Notes under the pieces: generated by a model | The model's input: the letters and a program-made list of their open reading frames with translations, nothing else | The model's database searches: none | Told to the model about the DNA's origin: nothing | Translations under genes and position numbers: made by a program | Assembly: GCA_035526665.1 (NCBI GenBank) | Contig: DATLBY010000437.1 | Span: 1-9,008 of the forward strand | Reading direction: 5' to 3' | DNA length: 9,008 bases | From: DATLBY01 sp035526665 | GTDB lineage: Bacteria > Acidobacteriota > Terriglobia > Bryobacterales > Bryobacteraceae | Shown: in pieces, positions 6,282 to 9,008 of the stretch | Layout of the letters: each line of letters begins with the position of its first letter | Position numbering within the stretch: the first letter of the stretch is position 1

Positions 6282-7454
6282 GCCCGCGCCGGCAGTATGA
6301 ACATCCGCACTGCCCGGAGACCCAACCGATTCTGGTAACCGGGTTGCTCCCGCCAGCCGGTCCGCGATCCATGCCAGCGGTGGCATCAGGAGCAGCAGAC
6401 TGACTGAGACGATCAGCCTTCTATATAACACTGCCGGACCCGGCAGATCGCCCAGAGCCGCAATCGAGCCGGCGATCGCGAAATACGTAATCGGGTTCAG
6501 CAGGATCATCATGCGTAGAGCACGAAATCCGGAATAGACCTTGTCGCCCACCTGAACAACCAGCGGCTGCTGGCCGTACCGCTGAGGCAGCCAGTGAAAC
6601 AGGCCGTCCATATCCCAAGCGCTGAAGAATGATTTGATACGCTGCGTCATTTTGCGGTCGGGATCATAGTAGACCGGAACCGGAGCTGACGGCCAAGAGA
6701 AGAACGCGAGGGAGGCCGCGGTCATGCTGTAGAAAAACAAGGTAAACGTCGTCCCCGTAAACAGCAGCAGACTCGACTGGAAGAATATGTTGGCCAGAAT
6801 TGCCCAGTACTGAAGAGACGGAATCAGCAGGCAGGGCACCGTGGCAAGCTCAGTAATGATAGTTGTCCAGCACATGAACCGGCCGAGCACCAGCGGAGGA
6901 AGGTGCGAATCGAGCGCTATGTACCACGGCTGCCGCAGACGGGTGACTGCCCAGTTTTCAAAAAAGACACCGGAATGCCAGTCTCCATCAAGAGCCTTAT
7001 TCAGTCCGGCGCCAAAGTACGTGATCGCCAGTTGCCAGCGGATAAAGTTCGGCCCACCCGGCTGGTACAAGCCCGCCAAGAAGAGCATCAATCCGCAGAA
7101 GGTCTTATTGTTGCCGTAATACGCCTTCGAAGAGACAACGGCGAGCAGCATCGTCGCGCCCAACACCAGGGAAGACAACCGGACCTGCCTGTTGAACACA
7201 ATTGCAATCGCCGAGAGAACAAATACCGTTTGCAGCGTGCGCTGAAACAGAAGTGGAGGCAGCAAATCCAGCCCGGGAACGAACGGCAGCCATGGATCCG
7301 GCAGGATGCGCACATGGTTTACCAGCAGCAAAACCATTGCCAGCACCTTCACCATCACCGTCAGGTTGAGCGGAAGATCGGTACCACGGCATTGGAGCGG
7401 GTTCCAGGAGGGCTCCGGCGCCGGCCGGGAGCTAGTTGCGTCAGGTTTTATCAT
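6273..7454 (-). CDS. HTTM / vitamin K-dependent carboxylase-like membrane protein with degenerate DCC domain
   Basis: A 393-residue polytopic membrane protein with about nine or ten hydrophobic segments (for example 31-50, 66-88, 92-109, 190-212, 216-256, 315-335, 345-365). The segment YFGAGLNKALDGDWHSG (146-162) resembles the vitamin K-dependent gamma-carboxylase motif YFxAGxKKLDADW, and K153 aligns with the catalytic lysine region. This places it near the HTTM family. A soluble segment at about 259-315 (VPVYYDPDRKMTQ, then GDKVYSGFRAL) resembles DUF393 DCC thiol-disulfide proteins, but the cysteines of DxxCxxC are absent. The frame remains open far upstream, but that part lies inside the FAD enzyme gene, so ATG 7454 is preferred. 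It lacks a clear ribosome binding site, and GTG 7490 or Met34 are alternatives. It starts 47 bp after the oxidoreductase and is probably co-transcribed. Function unknown. Confidence 0.75.
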   Translation of the reverse strand: MIKPDATSSRPAPEPSWNPLQCRGTDLPLNLTVMVKVLAMVLLLVNHVRILPDPWLPFVPGLDLLPPLLFQRTLQTVFVLSAIAIVFNRQVRLSSLVLGATMLLAVVSSKAYYGNNKTFCGLMLFLAGLYQPGGPNFIRWQLAITYFGAGLNKALDGDWHSGVFFENWAVTRLRQPWYIALDSHLPPLVLGRFMCWTTIITELATVPCLLIPSLQYWAILANIFFQSSLLLFTGTTFTLFFYSMTAASLAFFSWPSAPVPVYYDPDRKMTQRIKSFFSAWDMDGLFHWLPQRYGQQPLVVQVGDKVYSGFRALRMMILLNPITYFAIAGSIAALGDLPGPAVLYRRLIVSVSLLLLMPPLAWIADRLAGATRLPESVGSPGSADVHTAGAGKK

Positions 7455-7501
7455 CGCCGCTGGCAGAGAGTTGAACCAAACTATCACAGGTGAAACGCCG
7501 G

Positions 7502-8926
7502 TTAAAGCTGAAAAGTATTCCTGAGCGCCGAGCGGGCGGCATGGTATCCGCACATTCCATGCACTCCCCCGCCGGGCGGTGTGGACGCCGAGCAAATGTA
7601 CAGCCCTGGCGCCGAAGTCCGGTAAGGATCGATGGCGGGCGCCGGACGAAAAAGAAGCTGCTGGAGATGATTCGCTCCACCGGAGATATCTCCGCCAATC
7701 AGATTGGCGTTTGCATGCTCCAGCTGGACTGTATTCCGGGTGCTTCTCGCGAGAATTACATCCCGGAACCCTGGGGCAAACCGCTCGACCTGAGCCTCGA
7801 TGATCTGGGTCATGTCCTGGATGGACCCGTTCGGGACGTGACAATAGGCCCATGCCGTATGCCGGCCGGCGGGAGCGCGCGTCGAATCGAACAGACTGGG
7901 CTGGGCAAGTAATACGAACGGCTTCTCCGAGTGGGCGCCGTTCCAGGCTTGCGCTTCGCCTTGCTGAATCTCTTCGATGCTGCCGCCCAGGTGCAATGTC
8001 GCGGTACGCCGGCATTCCGGGTAAGTCCAGGGAATGGGGGCCGCCAGCGCCCAGTCGATCTTGAACACACCAGGGCCATAGGAGAATCGCGACAGACGAT
8101 TTCTATATCTCTCAGAGAGACGTCCCCCTGCGATGCGGATCAGCTGGCGGGGGGTTACATCCAGCAGGACGGCGCGCGCAGCCGGCAGCCCATCCAGCGA
8201 CTCCACGGGTGCGTTTGTCTCGATGACTCCCCCGAGCGACCGGAGATACGAGGCGAGAGCGTTGGCTATCTGTTGCGACCCACCGCGTGGAAAAGGCCAT
8301 CCCGCCGCATGTCCTGCCGCAGCCATCACCAGGCCAATGGCGGAGGTCCCCAGCTTGTCCAGCGGAACGATGGAATGTGCAGCAAGGCCGGCGAACAGGG
8401 CTTGCGCACGACCACCCTTGAAAGCCGCCCTAGCCAGGAAAGTGGCCGGCAAGAGAGAGTAGACGCCGAAACGGGCCAGGGCAAGCGGCGCGGACGGCAC
8501 ATGCAGCGTGGGCGCCAGGATCTCCGGAACAAGCTTGTCCCAGCTATCCACCAAAGGCGCGAGCAACCTCTGGTACGCCGTGCCATCTGGATTGACCGTG
8601 GATGCCGTCTGGAGCACTCCGCGATGCAGTATCGCCGGAGGAGAGTCATCGAAGGGATGAACCAAAGGAAGTGGCGGATCGATCCAGTCCAGGCCGTGAG
8701 CAGCAAGAGGCAGGGAACGAAAGAAGGGAGAGGCTGCCGCCATGGGATGGATGGCGGAGCAGACATCATGCAGGAAGCCGGGCAAAGTTAAGGCGAGCGA
8801 GCGAGTGCCACCGCCGATGGTCTCCTGAGCTTCGCGCACAAGCACCGAGAGACCAGACTGCGCGAGTACGATGCCTGCCGACAAGCCATTTGGGCCGGAG
8901 CCGACTACGATGGCGTCATATGCCAT
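7502..8926 (-). CDS. Phytoene-desaturase-like FAD-dependent oxidoreductase
   Basis: A 474-residue flavoprotein. The Rossmann motif IVVGSGPNGLSAG (6-18), followed by the second strand VLVREA (28-33) and IGGGTRS (37-43), binds FAD. The C-terminal flavin motif SAPGLYICSASTPPGGGVHG (438-457), then MCGYHAARSAL, is typical of the phytoene dehydrogenase/CrtI-like and PYROXD2-like group (COG1233 type). Length is slightly below the usual 490-540 residues. No transmembrane segment is evident, although Leu/Ala-rich stretches around 150-200 could contact a membrane. Carotenoid synthesis is not suggested, because no crtB or other carotenoid gene is nearby; the true substrate is unknown. The ATG at 8926 has no strong Shine-Dalgarno sequence. 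It starts about 21 bp after the end of an upstream gene and is followed after 47 bp by the HTTM-like membrane protein, so a shared transcript is likely. Confidence 0.86.
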   Translation of the reverse strand: MAYDAIVVGSGPNGLSAGIVLAQSGLSVLVREAQETIGGGTRSLALTLPGFLHDVCSAIHPMAAASPFFRSLPLAAHGLDWIDPPLPLVHPFDDSPPAILHRGVLQTASTVNPDGTAYQRLLAPLVDSWDKLVPEILAPTLHVPSAPLALARFGVYSLLPATFLARAAFKGGRAQALFAGLAAHSIVPLDKLGTSAIGLVMAAAGHAAGWPFPRGGSQQIANALASYLRSLGGVIETNAPVESLDGLPAARAVLLDVTPRQLIRIAGGRLSERYRNRLSRFSYGPGVFKIDWALAAPIPWTYPECRRTATLHLGGSIEEIQQGEAQAWNGAHSEKPFVLLAQPSLFDSTRAPAGRHTAWAYCHVPNGSIQDMTQIIEAQVERFAPGFRDVILARSTRNTVQLEHANANLIGGDISGGANHLQQLLFRPAPAIDPYRTSAPGLYICSASTPPGGGVHGMCGYHAARSALRNTFQL

Positions 8927-8947
8927 TTCGTGGAATTTGGATATCGC

Positions 8948-9007
8948 TCACGGCCGCTGCGCCGTGGCAGGCCAGTGCCATTCCCGAAGTTCTTTGCCAT
9001 TGACGCG
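8948..9007 (-). CDS. Possible C-terminal end of an upstream gene (partial)
   Basis: A minus-strand frame entering from the window edge encodes 19 residues ending REWHWPATAQRP and stops at TGA 8948-8950, 21 bp before the FAD oxidoreductase. Third codon positions are mostly G or C, unlike the other frames here. The spacing suits an operon. Too short to identify. Confidence 0.35.
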   Translation of the reverse strand, partial: RVNGKELREWHWPATAQRP

Positions 9008-9008
9008 A

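Noticed and set aside
7455..8015. Upstream extension of the HTTM-like protein frame (about 187 extra codons)
   Set aside because: It overlaps the C-terminal third of the FAD oxidoreductase in another frame, is Arg/Ser/Pro-rich with no family features, and would put a non-membrane tail on a protein whose family begins near the first membrane helix.
7931..8791. Plus-strand open frame of 286 codons
   Set aside because: Antisense to the FAD oxidoreductase, Arg/Gln/Gly-rich, no recognisable motif.

Overview
The window is GC-rich, densely packed and shows no RNA gene, CRISPR array or insertion sequence. Three enzymes start with twin-arginine (Tat) type leaders (SRRDWI, TRRELG, SRRGFM). Together with the cytochrome P460-type protein and the type of isochorismatase-like hydrolase seen here, this suggests a soil bacterium of the Acidobacteriota, most like the Solibacter/Bryobacter group. 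That assignment is inferred from gene style, not from a marker gene.

Left block (38-3931, minus strand): a run of four closely spaced genes, read from right to left. They are a haem c cytochrome P460-domain protein, a CpaF/TadA-type secretion ATPase, an exported alpha/beta hydrolase whose ATG overlaps the ATPase stop codon (ATGA), and an exported isochorismatase-like hydrolase 28 bp further on. The ATPase appears to begin upstream of its first ATG, probably at a CTG preceded by a good Shine-Dalgarno sequence. No TadB, TadC or pilin gene is present beside it.

Middle: a divergent gene (4025-5263, plus) encodes an exported D-threonine aldolase/D-serine dehydratase-like PLP enzyme with an altered metal site. 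After it comes a decayed toxin-antitoxin region (5293-6253). It holds an intact MntA-type nucleotidyltransferase antitoxin (GSX10DXD), a HepT/DUF86 HEPN toxin gene broken by an apparent one-base deletion but keeping its RX4HXY motif, and on the plus strand a fragment resembling the C-terminal part of a HigA/XRE-type antitoxin.

Right block (6273-9007, minus strand): the last codons of an unknown gene, a phytoene-desaturase-like FAD oxidoreductase, and a polytopic membrane protein. The membrane protein resembles the HTTM/vitamin K-dependent gamma-carboxylase family and carries a C-terminal DCC (DUF393)-like segment that has lost its cysteines. The last two are probably co-transcribed and may act together on a membrane or lipid-soluble redox substrate, but the substrate cannot be read from the sequence.
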